From Budvicia diplopodorum (lineage in GTDB: Bacteria; Pseudomonadota; Gammaproteobacteria; Enterobacterales; Enterobacteriaceae): DNA of 58,989 nt. The notes under the pieces are model-generated. The model had not been told where the DNA came from and searched no databases. It saw nothing but the letters and a program-made list of their open reading frames with translations. The stretch lies in the NCBI RefSeq assembly GCF_009800925.1, contig NZ_WOYF01000019.1, forward strand, positions 1 through 58,989. The letters are read 5' to 3'. Below are positions 1 through 7,976 of this stretch, one piece after another (the first letter of the stretch is position 1; every line of letters starts with the position of its first letter). The position numbers and the translations under genes were made by a program.

Positions 1-183
1 CATGCCAACGATGCACCAGACCATCATTTCCAGGGGCAGGCGGCGTTTACGCAGGGTGACTGTGCCGGACTCGGCAAGACAACGAGAGATGAGCTCCGGG
101 TCAAGAAAATCGCCGAGAGAAGTTAGTAGGTTACGCAAGGAGTCGTAACGAGAAACGAGATCAAGGGCCTGTCCCATGTGCAT
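1..183 (-). CDS. IS4-family transposase, N-terminal fragment (runs off the window)
   Basis: Sixty-one codons are present, starting MHMGQALDLVSRYDSL and continuing through SLGDFLDPELISRC and LRKRRLPLEMMVWCIVGM. This matches the N-terminal domain of the IS4 (InsG-type) DDE transposase. The catalytic DDE core is outside the window. The start is the ATG at 181-183, directly after a hairpin and T tract, with no clear Shine-Dalgarno sequence, an arrangement that would limit expression from outside promoters. The other copy has Ile instead of Met at codon 3 and Ser instead of Arg at codon 12. Confidence 0.88.
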   Translation of the reverse strand, partial: MHMGQALDLVSRYDSLRNLLTSLGDFLDPELISRCLAESGTVTLRKRRLPLEMMVWCIVGM

Positions 184-216
184 AAAAAAATCCGGAAACG
201 GGTGAGCATTTCCGGA
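184..216 (-). terminator. Hairpin plus T tract just before the transposase start (left copy)
   Basis: On the minus strand, TCCGGAAA pairs with TTTCCGGA (209-216 with 191-198) around a 10-base loop, followed by seven Ts and then the transposase ATG. It looks like an intrinsic terminator. Protection of transposase genes from read-through transcription is known for IS10 and IS50; applying it here is inference. Confidence 0.6.
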
Positions 217-320
217 TTCTTACACAACCACTGGATCGGTCAACCGATCCTTAACTGATCGGCATTACCTGAATTTCAGGGGCCTTTTGTTTATCGAGAA
301 CCAGCAAGTTGGTTAACCAA

Positions 321-1106
321 TCATGATTCATCGCTTGCGGTATCAATCGCCTGACGAATCAGACTGTGATTGCTATCCAGCATTTTCCGCAAATAGTTAC
401 TGTAGTTTGAACCCAAACGAGAATAACCATGTAGCTTGTTGATCAAGTGGTCGGCCGTTACGGTATCACCGTTACTTCTTAAATTCGCCCTCGATTCACG
501 CAGCGTGTTGTAGGCTGAATGGGTATTCATGTTAATCATATAAGCCGTTACAGACTCATTAATTGAACTATAGGTTGAATACCCCTGTACCGCACCGGAT
601 TTGCTATTGCAGTTTTTGCTACCGCAGCGTAGACCAAAAATATTTTTATTGGTCCGGGCCAGTTTAGATGTACCCCATCCTGATTCCGTTGCGGCCTGCG
701 TTGCGACTAAGTGGGTAGGAATAATATCCACCCGCTTGAGCAGCATATCCCAGTTAATATTATCTGGATTAGATGCACAATCAACCTTGTAGCGATCGCA
801 TATCTGCCGCACCCGAGCGAGATCCTGACTATTCCAGTTTTTAGACGACCGCCTTTTTGACAACCACTCCCGCTCTGCGTGGATTTGTCTATTTTGCTGG
901 TCAATAATAGGAACAACTGCGTTTAAGAACGCTTTTTTTCTCTGTGTGCCTGAAGGGTATTGTCGCAAATCAGGGAGATCGCTTAACTTGCCGTTGCGAG
1001 AATACTCTTGATGAAACACAGTGCTGGTTGATGCCCAACTGGCCGATGTGCTCAAACTCAGTAGAAAAATTGCCGATCCCATTATTTTTAAAACGAGTGA
1101 AGGCAT
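321..1106 (-). CDS. bax: Bax family protein, glucosaminidase-fold (GH73)
   Basis: A 261-residue exported protein of the Bax family, related to peptidoglycan-cleaving N-acetylglucosaminidases of the FlgJ/GH73 group. Residues 1-25 form a signal peptide (hydrophobic AIFLLSLS, then ASWAS). The glucosaminidase signature ATQAATESGWGTSKLA lies near residue 140, with the Glu as the expected catalytic acid. The block NIFGLRC and the YSTY region typical of the family follow. The start has GGGAG four bases upstream of ATG. It lies alone with its promoter in the 1107-1477 gap. The physiological role in E. coli is poorly defined; periplasmic wall remodelling is the likely function. Confidence 0.88.
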   Translation of the reverse strand: MPSLVLKIMGSAIFLLSLSTSASWASTSTVFHQEYSRNGKLSDLPDLRQYPSGTQRKKAFLNAVVPIIDQQNRQIHAEREWLSKRRSSKNWNSQDLARVRQICDRYKVDCASNPDNINWDMLLKRVDIIPTHLVATQAATESGWGTSKLARTNKNIFGLRCGSKNCNSKSGAVQGYSTYSSINESVTAYMINMNTHSAYNTLRESRANLRSNGDTVTADHLINKLHGYSRLGSNYSNYLRKMLDSNHSLIRQAIDTASDES

Positions 1107-1477
1107 AGAACTCCCGACTAGTTTAAAAATGAACAGAAACTAAACGTTAATGATACTGCCCAAAATTGGCAGTGTTAAGATTTAACAAAACTCGATAATA
1201 CTGTCAATATTATACCCTTCTTTGGATAAAAATCCGAACAAAACTTGATTTGTCGCAGGTTTCTCTGCTTAGCGGTACATATTTTGGCAGGATATGCCGA
1301 GAGTTATAACCGTAAATAAGCTATAAGGCTTTCGCCAACAATTTCAGACTTCTGTGGTGCTTTCACGTCTTCAAGAGCGTGAGATAGAATGGATATCTAA
1401 AACCCGATCGGTTTTAATCCAGTCGGGCTTTAGCGAAACCTGTTTATACATGCATCCCCATGGGAATGATTAACTGG
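1107..1477. other. Gene-free stretch holding the bax promoter region
   Basis: Between bax and the toxin gene, both on the minus strand. A perfect TATAAT (1209-1214, minus strand) lies about 95 bases upstream of the bax start and is a plausible -10 box; no good -35 was seen. I see no reading frame with a ribosome site, and no clear terminator for the toxin gene's transcript. Confidence 0.4.
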
Positions 1478-1774
1478 TTATTTATCATGATCTTGTTCTG
1501 GATTTGGCCATTTTCTGGCGGTGTGCACTAATGCAAGAATGTACACCACGCCCATGTCTACTTCATAAACTAAACGGTAATTCTCATGCAGGATAAGCTC
1601 ACGAGTTCCCGATATTTTTCCTTTTGCTCCAAGCAGTGGATACTCAGTTAACTTATCGGCAAAGCTGCTAAAAAGTTCATCCAGCTTAACGGCTGCCTTA
1701 GGGCTATGGCTAGAAATATGGTTCCATATTTCCTCACGATCCTGTCGCGCGTTATCGGCCCAAATAACTTTCAT
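1478..1774 (-). CDS. RelE/ParE superfamily toxin
   Basis: A 98-residue protein with the small RelE/ParE fold: N-terminal strand MKVIWADNARQD, two helices (REEIWNHI and AVKLDELFSSFADKL), then the C-terminal sheet GTRELILHENYRLVYEV and ILALVHTARKWP. The closing ARKWP is typical of the ParE/YafQ-like group. RelE members cut ribosome-bound mRNA and ParE members poison gyrase; sequence reading alone does not settle which applies. Its ATG overlaps the antitoxin stop by one base (TAATG), so translation is probably coupled. Confidence 0.85.
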   Translation of the reverse strand: MKVIWADNARQDREEIWNHISSHSPKAAVKLDELFSSFADKLTEYPLLGAKGKISGTRELILHENYRLVYEVDMGVVYILALVHTARKWPNPEQDHDK

Positions 1775-2049
1775 TATTTATCCACTATTCGCGCCCTACG
1801 CGCGGCAAACGCAGCTTCAACCTGCTCATCAGAATGCGAGTTGCCATCTTTTATTGAGCTACGGGCTGCGTTAATTTTGTTATGTAAAAATTCATCGTAC
1901 TCCCTGCTTTCACGCTGGCGTTGGACAAATTCACGCATAAACTCACGCACAATCTGCGATGCCGGTCGGTGAAGAGCTTCAGCTTCCGCCATAAACTCAT
2001 CCCGGAGTTCAGTTTCCAGCTTTAGGGTAAAGACGGCTTCTTTTGTCAT
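1774..2049 (-). CDS. Ribbon-helix-helix antitoxin
   Basis: A 91-residue partner of the downstream toxin. The N-terminus (EAVFTLKLETELRDEFMAEAEALHRPASQIVREFMREF) has the strand-helix-helix pattern of RHH DNA-binding antitoxins. The charged C-terminus, ending AAFAARRARIVDK, would wrap the toxin. I chose the ATG at 2047-2049 because GGGAGA sits about eight bases upstream. A longer frame reaches back to 2130 but has no ribosome site. Such antitoxins usually repress their own promoter together with the toxin. Confidence 0.82.
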   Translation of the reverse strand: MTKEAVFTLKLETELRDEFMAEAEALHRPASQIVREFMREFVQRQRESREYDEFLHNKINAARSSIKDGNSHSDEQVEAAFAARRARIVDK

Positions 2050-2079
2050 ATTACTATCTCCCACGTTAGGTACTAATAA

Positions 2080-2085
2080 AGTATA
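2080..2085 (-). promoter_or_regulatory. Candidate -10 box of the toxin-antitoxin operon
   Basis: TATACT on the minus strand, about 30 bases upstream of the antitoxin start. The -35 region is weak. The flanking GATACTAAG and TTATTAGTAC have partial dyad character, as expected for an autoregulatory operator, but this is only suggestive. Confidence 0.35.
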
Positions 2086-2474
2086 CACATTCTTAGTATC
2101 TTCACGCAGTTCATTCCTATAACCAATCATATTATTTAGCTCCTGATAGGATTTGTTTCAGCATTCTCCCCCACCCAAAAGCCCAATATTGATAATGTTT
2201 CAGCCTTTCGACCGATTATTGAATAAAGTCCGAGAAAAAATATTAATGGCTTGAACCGTTTTCAAATAATTTGCGAAGCAGATTACAAAATTCAGCGATG
2301 TTGCAGTGGATCCAGTAAAACAGGGAGCAGCGAGAAGAGTTGAAACTTAGATGAGATGAGTGATAAAGCAGAGCCTAATAACAGAACGATGATCGCCTGT
2401 TTTCAATCTTGTTTAATAACAAAATAGCTAATGGAGAAATGATGCATACGGCTAACTAACGCCGTCTATTATTG
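2086..2474. other. Gene-free stretch between the toxin-antitoxin pair and ydbL
   Basis: An AT-rich stretch of about 390 bases. It contains the upstream region of the antitoxin operon and the 3' flank of ydbL. I see no convincing reading frame, intrinsic terminator or repeat. Confidence 0.4.
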
Positions 2475-2813
2475 CTATTTTGCATTTCCTTTCTTTAGCC
2501 ACTGGCCGTTTATCCCGCGCACATACTCGCCCGCTTTAGCCCGTTGAATGAGTTTTTGCCCTGTCACACTGGCGATATCACTCACGCTGACGTTATTCTG
2601 GGCAGCGATTTTCTGGTAGCTGTCCTTTCTGGCATGATTAATTTTTTCAGCAAACGCGATGGCTTCCGGCGTTTGCGTGACCGGAGCAATATAGCCGCTC
2701 AAGGTTTCACCGACTAGCCCTTGTTGTTTAGCCTCATCCAGAGTTAAAGCGTTAACCCATGAACTGAATAGCAGTGCGGTGCCAATCAGGCAGGTATTGA
2801 TGGTTTTCATCAT
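2475..2813 (-). CDS. ydbL: YdbL, DUF1318 periplasmic protein
   Basis: A 112-residue protein with a signal peptide (about 1-22, ending WVNA before LTLDEAKQQGLVGET). The body matches E. coli YdbL closely (SYQKIAAQNNVSVSDIA, GQKLIQRAKAGEYV, INGQW). It is the last gene of the ydbH-ynbE-ydbL operon, six bases after ynbE. E. coli work links YdbH and YnbE as an inter-membrane lipid-transport bridge, with YdbL assisting. The two consecutive ATGs make the start ambiguous by one codon; AGGA is better spaced for the second (2810). Confidence 0.9.
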   Translation of the reverse strand: MMKTINTCLIGTALLFSSWVNALTLDEAKQQGLVGETLSGYIAPVTQTPEAIAFAEKINHARKDSYQKIAAQNNVSVSDIASVTGQKLIQRAKAGEYVRGINGQWLKKGNAK

Positions 2814-2819
2814 CGATCC

Positions 2820-3014
2820 TTAGAAAATATCAGACTGGGTTTTCAGCATGTTATCGACGTCTTTATCTACTTTAATATGAATCTCATGCTCGATTTTGAC
2901 GTTCATGTTAATCACAATAGGTTCTTTAGACGGTGCAATTTCAATGCGGGGAACGCAGCCACCAAGCACCAACGACAGCGAAGCCGCACCTAACAACCAA
3001 TTAAACTTTTTCAC
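2820..3014 (-). CDS. ynbE: YnbE outer-membrane lipoprotein
   Basis: A 64-residue lipoprotein. The signal peptide ends in lipobox LGGC (Cys20), followed by a short body (PRIEIAPSKEPIVINMNVKIEHEIHIKV). YnbE-family proteins form a beta-strand extension that receives lipid from YdbH at the outer membrane. Its ATG overlaps the ydbH stop by four bases (ATGA), so the two are translationally coupled. Confidence 0.9.
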   Translation of the reverse strand: MKKFNWLLGAASLSLVLGGCVPRIEIAPSKEPIVINMNVKIEHEIHIKVDKDVDNMLKTQSDIF

Positions 3015-5641
3015 TCATCATTCTCCCTTGGTAACGACGCCATTTGCTGTAGTTGTTCCTGTAAATTATCGCCAAAGCGCAGACTGCGCCAAAGCTGGAA
3101 TACATCTTCTTCATGATGGTAATTAAGCACCACCGGCTTGTTAGCCATTTTAGTCGGGTTAAAACCTCTCACCTGAGCGTCCATGGTCAATAAGCCCAGA
3201 TTGCTCAGATTAATATCGGTACGGGAGCGGTTAATTTCCATATACCCCAGCCAGCTTATAGCGTCGCCGGTGAACTGATTGTCGTCGCTAATCGCCTGAA
3301 CAAAATCCTTATCAAGCCGCAGGGTAATGTCTCCGCTATTTTCGATCCAACCGTTACGCACCAGCCATTCGGGGTGATCCAAAAACAGCGGTAATTCACC
3401 ATCAACTTTACCGGACATGGTGAACTGTTTTGGCTTCAATATGGTAAATAGCTCGCTGAGCTCAACGCCTTTCACCTGCAACATGGCCGGCTCTTTTTGC
3501 GGCAGCTTCAGCTCCGTAAGGCCAAGATGCCCTTTCATCATATCAACGCCCACGTTAGATAAGCGCAGAGTATGACGGCTATCATAAGGGTAGAAACCCT
3601 GTAAATCCGCGCTGATATTTGTCATCTCAAACAGGTTAGTCAGCTGCTTAATTCTCAACTTAACGGGTTCGGTCGGCCCTAGCTGCCAAACGCTATCTTT
3701 TAGACGATAGGACATTACGAAGTCCAGCCCGTCCAGATCGCCATCTTTCAGCCACATACCGCCATTTTTGACCACCCAGTGGCCGCCGGCCTCAATGCCG
3801 TTCTTTTCAGATACCGAGAATGCAGCCTGAGCATAAAGCTCGCCGCTACGGATTTTAAACCCGAGATCCGGCGGTAAGAGCGTCTGAAATACCTGTAATG
3901 ACTGTTCTGGCCACCGGGCTTCGCCCCGGATAATCTGTCCATCCCAACGCCCCCATAGCCTAATCGGGCCAATCTTGTCGGTGTTTAAATCTCCGGTCCA
4001 CAGGAAGTTCGCCGGGTCTTTACCGTCAAAATGAATATTGAGCGTTGATTTCGGCAAATAGCCGCCGTTTGCAAAGGTCGTTTTTTGTGCCTGTAGCTGC
4101 CAGCCGGCCTGATAAGTTCCCTGCTCCCTTTGCCAGTTAAGCGGGGAAGACAAAATCAGCCTTGGCTTATCAATAGTCACCTGCCCGTAAACAAGACGGT
4201 TAAACCCGGTCGACAGGCTTTGCAGGTTTATCAGGCTCTCATTCCACTGGCCTTTACCGGACATATCCCATTTGGCTTTCATTGGTGGCATATCGCCATT
4301 GCCCCAGAAATTCCATTCCCAGAGGCCACGATCGATCCAGAAGTCTTTAGATTGACCATCGAGATGAAGTTTATATTTTCCCCAATAGCGATGGTTGGCG
4401 TTAATAATGGTCTGCAAGCGCCCGGTGATGCCTTTATCCGTTAGCTTAATGCCGCCTAATGGCACACGAGCTTCCTGCAAATAGATATCCGGCGTTATCG
4501 GCCCGGTTGCACGGAGTAACGCCCCCTGCATCATTTCCAAGGTCGGATTGAGAATGGTACCGCTTAGCGTGCCGGAAAGAGTGGCATAGAAGGACATCTC
4601 AGCCTGATTTACCTTACCGGTGAACTGGATCGGTAAGTGGCTCTCCGTCATGCTGATATGCCCGGGGTTAAAGGTTAACACCGCATTACCTTTACCGTTC
4701 GCGCCCTGCGTGACCACGTTTAATCGGGCTTCGATATCCGCCTCAGAATAGTCATTGCTCCAGTTGGTCAAGGTTAAACGAATGCCGCCGGTAAGGGGCT
4801 GTGAAGCATAAGGCCAGTGCCACTGACCCTGTTCAACCACTAACCGTTTATCCGCAATCGATAATTCCCAAGGAACGTCCAGCAGCCGCTGTTCTTCCCC
4901 CTGTGGCGTAACGGTTAAATGACCCTTTTGCTGTTGCCAGTTAAGCTTCATTAATAGCGGTTTTTCAGCGTAGGTCGTGACGAACTCACCGTTGATATCA
5001 CCCTGCTCCGGTATCGCATCGAGGCTGACGGGCACGTTAATTTCGCCGTTAAGCTGAATAACGTCTTCACTGTCCGGAATTTGTAACCGTAGCGATTCGA
5101 TGGTTAGCATTTGCTGGCTATTTAAAGAAACCGTACCGGAAGCCAAATTGCCCTGAAACGACAGGCGTTGGCCTTTATCGTTGCTGCTCAGATTAACCCG
5201 ACTTTCATAGGGATCCCAAGGCGTAACCCGAAGGCGTTCCAAAGACAAATCAAAGGACGGTAGCTGGCGTTGGATTTTAGCAATCGACAGCGGAATATTT
5301 TGTTCGATAGTTTCAGGCTGGTCCGGCAATTTTTCCAAACAGTGGGTATCGATATCCAGCGAGTTACCGTGCAGTATCCATTTATTTTGTTGGTATACCA
5401 AAGTCAGCGGGCCCGCGTCGGCTAAGGGACAATCGCCCGCGTAAAGCTGAATGCCGGATAGCGAAATACCGCGCTTAACAAAATGGGGGCGTTCTGATAC
5501 GGTGAGATGAGTCCCGGGTGGTAGCCATAGGCCGACAGCGTTAGGTAGCCATTTGGCTGTAGTCATCCATAGCGCAATTGCTGAACTAATTAGTGTAACG
5601 ACTATTATCAGCGCAATTTTAATACGCTTACCTATTATCAC
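3011..5641 (-). CDS. ydbH: YdbH, AsmA-like inter-membrane phospholipid transport protein
   Basis: An 876-residue protein, the usual size for YdbH. A single N-terminal transmembrane anchor (about residues 8-28, IALIIVVTLISSAIALWM) is followed by a long periplasmic body rich in alternating beta strands, as in the TamB/YhdP/YdbH group. These proteins form hydrophobic grooves bridging the inner and outer membranes and act redundantly in carrying glycerophospholipids to the outer membrane. The start appears to be GTG (5639-5641). It is first of three genes, overlapping ynbE by four bases. In E. coli it is divergent from ldhA, as here. Confidence 0.92.
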   Translation of the reverse strand: MIIGKRIKIALIIVVTLISSAIALWMTTAKWLPNAVGLWLPPGTHLTVSERPHFVKRGISLSGIQLYAGDCPLADAGPLTLVYQQNKWILHGNSLDIDTHCLEKLPDQPETIEQNIPLSIAKIQRQLPSFDLSLERLRVTPWDPYESRVNLSSNDKGQRLSFQGNLASGTVSLNSQQMLTIESLRLQIPDSEDVIQLNGEINVPVSLDAIPEQGDINGEFVTTYAEKPLLMKLNWQQQKGHLTVTPQGEEQRLLDVPWELSIADKRLVVEQGQWHWPYASQPLTGGIRLTLTNWSNDYSEADIEARLNVVTQGANGKGNAVLTFNPGHISMTESHLPIQFTGKVNQAEMSFYATLSGTLSGTILNPTLEMMQGALLRATGPITPDIYLQEARVPLGGIKLTDKGITGRLQTIINANHRYWGKYKLHLDGQSKDFWIDRGLWEWNFWGNGDMPPMKAKWDMSGKGQWNESLINLQSLSTGFNRLVYGQVTIDKPRLILSSPLNWQREQGTYQAGWQLQAQKTTFANGGYLPKSTLNIHFDGKDPANFLWTGDLNTDKIGPIRLWGRWDGQIIRGEARWPEQSLQVFQTLLPPDLGFKIRSGELYAQAAFSVSEKNGIEAGGHWVVKNGGMWLKDGDLDGLDFVMSYRLKDSVWQLGPTEPVKLRIKQLTNLFEMTNISADLQGFYPYDSRHTLRLSNVGVDMMKGHLGLTELKLPQKEPAMLQVKGVELSELFTILKPKQFTMSGKVDGELPLFLDHPEWLVRNGWIENSGDITLRLDKDFVQAISDDNQFTGDAISWLGYMEINRSRTDINLSNLGLLTMDAQVRGFNPTKMANKPVVLNYHHEEDVFQLWRSLRFGDNLQEQLQQMASLPRENDE

Positions 5642-5804
5642 GCTCTATTTACCCCGTGGCGCAAAACAAGTCCGAAATATAGCATATTAATCATATGGGC
5701 TAAACTGGATCTAGCCGGTTAACTAATTACATTAACGTATCGTTGAATTGTCGCTATACCCGATATCTGATAAGTTAATTCCATTATCATGGTGGAGAAA
5801 TACG

Positions 5805-6791
5805 ATGAAATTAGCTATTTACAGTACAAAACAGTACGACCGTAAGTATCTTGAGATCGCCAATGAGAAGTTCGGATTTAACCTTGAATTTTTTGATTTT
5901 AAGCTCAGCCAGCAAACGGCCAAAACCGCAGAAGGATGCGAAGCGGTGTGTATTTTCGTTAATGATGATGGAAGTCGTCCGGTTCTCAACGAGCTGGTCG
6001 ATCACGGAGTGAAAATGCTGGCCTTGCGCTGTGCGGGATTCAACAACGTCGATCTCGATGCCGCCAAAGAGTTGGGGCTGAAAGTGGTTCGCGTTCCGGC
6101 CTATTCACCGCAAGCCGTTGCAGAACACGCCGTCGGTTTGATGATGAGCCTTAACCGCCGGATTCATCGCGCCTACCAAAGAACCCGCGATGCAAACTTC
6201 TCTCTGGAAGGATTAATCGGCTTTAATATGCATAACCGTACCGCTGGCATTATCGGTACGGGGAAAATTGGTATTGCCACCATGCGGATCCTAAAAGGCT
6301 TTGGCATGAAACTGCTGGCCTTTGACCCTTATCCATCGCCTCAGGCGCAGGAACTGGGGGCTGAATATGTCGATTTAAAAACGCTGTATGCCAACTCTGA
6401 CGTTATCTCCCTGCATTGCCCTCTGACGCCGGAAAATCACTATTTACTCAATAAGGCGGCCTTTGACCAAATGAAAAACGGGGTGATGATCGTTAACACC
6501 AGCCGCGGCGGGCTAATTGATTCTCCGGCAGCTATTGAAGCATTAAAGCAGCAGAAAATTGGTTCACTGGGCATGGATGTATACGAAAACGAGCGGGACT
6601 TATTCTTTGAAGATAAATCAAATGATGTGATTCAAGACGACGTGTTCCGTCGGTTATCTTCGTGTCACAACGTATTGTTTACCGGCCATCAGGCATTTTT
6701 AACCGAAGAAGCACTACTCAATATTTCAGAAACAACGCTGCAAAATATTCAGCAATTGGAACGCCACGAGCCCTGCTCCAATTTGCTGTAA
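5805..6791 (+). CDS. ldhA: Fermentative D-lactate dehydrogenase
   Basis: A 328-residue NAD-dependent enzyme reducing pyruvate to D-lactate in mixed-acid fermentation. It has the D-2-hydroxyacid dehydrogenase layout: substrate domain, Rossmann motif GIIGTGKIG (near 150), catalytic Arg in NTSRGGLID, Glu in MDVYENE and His in TGHQAFLTEEA. E. coli LdhA is 329 residues. I chose the ATG at 5805 (MKLAIYSTKQYD) because GGAG precedes it and the family starts there; the frame itself extends upstream. Confidence 0.96.
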   Translation: MKLAIYSTKQYDRKYLEIANEKFGFNLEFFDFKLSQQTAKTAEGCEAVCIFVNDDGSRPVLNELVDHGVKMLALRCAGFNNVDLDAAKELGLKVVRVPAYSPQAVAEHAVGLMMSLNRRIHRAYQRTRDANFSLEGLIGFNMHNRTAGIIGTGKIGIATMRILKGFGMKLLAFDPYPSPQAQELGAEYVDLKTLYANSDVISLHCPLTPENHYLLNKAAFDQMKNGVMIVNTSRGGLIDSPAAIEALKQQKIGSLGMDVYENERDLFFEDKSNDVIQDDVFRRLSSCHNVLFTGHQAFLTEEALLNISETTLQNIQQLERHEPCSNLL

Positions 6792-6818
6792 TGGCCGTTG
6801 CCTGTTTAACCAATAATG

Positions 6819-6854
6819 GCGTTTCTAACTGTATGAACAAATAGTTAGAAGCGC
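6819..6854. terminator. Hairpin between convergent ldhA and the DUF333 lipoprotein gene
   Basis: GCGTTTCTAACT (6819-6830) pairs with AGTTAGAAGCGC (6843-6854) with one G-T pair, around a 12-base loop. It overlaps the lipoprotein stop codon. There is no long T tract on either side, so its efficiency as a terminator is uncertain. Confidence 0.45.
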
Positions 6855-7084
6855 TTACCGTTAGAAAGCACACATTTTCCGACTATGCTGCCGTCGAGAT
6901 TATGCAGGGTGGTCGGCATTCCGCCCATATTATTACAGCTAGTCAATGCGACTTCGTCCATCGGTGCGGTAACGTCAGGCTCCATTGCCTGCGTGGGCAA
7001 TAAGCGCGTCTGGTCTGGGGTACTACTGCATCCGGCTAAAAATAGGGTGGTACACAATACGGCCAGACTGATTTTTCCCTTCAT
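6845..7084 (-). CDS. Small lipoprotein with DUF333 domain (YoaF-like)
   Basis: A 79-residue protein. A signal peptide with lipobox LAGC (Cys19 region) is followed by a Pro/Thr-rich linker and a C-terminal DUF333 motif, CNNMGGMPTTLHNLDGS..GKCVLSNGKRF, with its two conserved cysteines. DUF333 proteins are often annotated as putative hemolysins or heat-inducible lipoproteins without good functional evidence. The ATG at 7082-7084 has AGGAG five bases upstream; a longer frame to 7159 lacks a ribosome site. It is convergent with ldhA. Confidence 0.8.
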   Translation of the reverse strand: MKGKISLAVLCTTLFLAGCSSTPDQTRLLPTQAMEPDVTAPMDEVALTSCNNMGGMPTTLHNLDGSIVGKCVLSNGKRF

Positions 7085-7513
7085 GTTGACTCCTGATAAT
7101 TTTTTCCTGTAAGTCAGCAGCATAAACGCTGCCGTAACGCCGGTGGTTACCCCTGACATAAAATTTGATTAATCTAGAAATAACCTTTACCTGCGTGGCG
7201 TAGCACTTTTTGTCATACAAACCGAGCCACAGCCGGATAGCATAAATCCGCTATTGATTTAGCGATCCACTGCTTTTCAGTTATTTTGACTGAGTTGATA
7301 ACCAGCGCATTTTGCGTTGGTTTTTTTTATCATTAAAAATAACCAGCAAAGGCTTTGGAAGTTTTAGCCTATTAACGGTGAATAGTCCAGTATTCCGCAC
7401 TCTGAAAGCAAACCAATATAAAGAATGCACGTTCTGTTACACCCTACTTTATCGCTATCCACACAAAACGGCTTTGGCCCCCGATTAACCCTTCAGCCTG
7501 TCTATTAACGCTT
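7085..7513. other. Gene-free stretch with an unexplained plus-strand terminator
   Basis: Upstream region of the DUF333 lipoprotein gene (minus strand), then about 330 bases without a supported gene. A terminator on the plus strand at 7301-7328 has no coding gene in front of it, which raises the possibility of a small RNA ending there. A half-site TTGAT occurs near 7165, but no convincing promoter was identified. Confidence 0.4.
7301..7328 (+). terminator. Intrinsic terminator
   Basis: ACCAGCGCA pairs with TGCGTTGGT (one G-T pair) around a three-base loop and is followed by eight Ts. The nearest plus-strand coding gene upstream is ldhA, over 500 bases away and separated by a convergent gene. 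Confidence 0.75.
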
Positions 7514-7541
7514 TTGACATGGTTTCTTAAAACCATAATAC
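7514..7541 (+). promoter_or_regulatory. Strong sigma70-type promoter with a dyad in the spacer
   Basis: TTGACA (7514-7519), a 16-base spacer and TAATAC (7536-7541). The spacer region carries the dyad ATGGTTTCTTAAAACCAT (7519-7536, seven-base arms), placed where a repressor would block polymerase. Transcription would begin near 7548 and run to the terminator at 7827-7862. Confidence 0.55.
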
Positions 7542-7613
7542 AAAATAAAGACGATATTTTTATCATTCTGCGTTGTTTTAAAAAGCGTTAATATCAATAA
7601 AAGTATTGAATCT

Positions 7614-7736
7614 ATGATGACTACCAATGGTCACTTACGGCTATTCTTGTCCGCCTTCAGATGGATTAGCCGCAGCCACGCGATTCCAACGCCTGAGTAC
7701 CGTAGTACCAGACTTTACGGCCCGTTTTCAGACTAA
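7614..7736 (+). CDS. Possible 40-residue small protein (unrecognised)
   Basis: The frame begins with two ATGs and reads MMTTNGHLRLFLSAFRWISR, followed by 20 more residues rich in Arg, Ser and Tyr ending YGPFSD. It is the first ATG of the transcript predicted from the promoter at 7514-7541. The ribosome site is weak, and the frame overlaps the 63-residue frame at 7627-7818. I do not recognise it. It could be a leader peptide or not translated at all. Confidence 0.3.
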   Translation: MMTTNGHLRLFLSAFRWISRSHAIPTPEYRSTRLYGPFSD

Positions 7737-7818
7737 AGCAGAAAAACAGTTTCAGCGTGGTAATCGATTGATTAGCCTATTAGTAAATAAAGGGATTGAG
7801 AAAATAGAATCTGAATAA
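7627..7818 (+). CDS. Possible 63-residue small protein (unrecognised)
   Basis: It reads MVTYGYSCPPSDGLAAATRF and ends in a charged helix (KAEKQFQRGNRLISLLVNKG...). Its stop codon lies eight bases before a perfect terminator stem, and it lies within a transcript with a near-consensus promoter; these are the best arguments that it is real. The ribosome site is poor. It overlaps the 40-residue frame at 7614-7736, so at most one of them is probably the main product, unless the two are coupled. Confidence 0.35.
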   Translation: MVTYGYSCPPSDGLAAATRFQRLSTVVPDFTARFQTKAEKQFQRGNRLISLLVNKGIEKIESE

Positions 7819-7826
7819 TTTAGACA

Positions 7827-7862
7827 AATAAATAAAGCACCATAGCAGGTGCTTTATTTATT
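7827..7862 (+). terminator. Intrinsic terminator with a 15-bp perfect stem
   Basis: AATAAATAAAGCACC (7827-7841) pairs perfectly with GGTGCTTTATTTATT (7848-7862) around the loop ATAGCA. The AT-rich outer stem serves both directions, so it could also end transcripts of the insA-like gene on the minus strand. Confidence 0.8.
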
Positions 7863-7976
7863 ATAAAAGTAATTAATATAAAATCAGCAGAATAATAAAT
7901 AATAATTTTATATTTAATCACACGATCAATATGCGTTACTAAAATAACTAACTCGAACTTTCGTTTCTATATTAAT

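Larger units (their letters stand above)
1..267 (-). mobile_element. IS4-family insertion sequence, 5' end only
   Basis: Read on the minus strand, the element starts TAATGCCGATCAGTTAAGG, which I recall as the IS4 terminus, and continues through a short leader into the transposase start. The same sequence in the opposite orientation occurs at 58864-58989 with only two mismatches over the shared length. The identity runs four bases further (268-271, CAGG read outward), so the exact boundary is uncertain. The leader holds the palindrome GGATCGGT/ACCGATCC at 233-250. The rest of the element lies outside the window, so target duplications cannot be tested. Confidence 0.85.
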
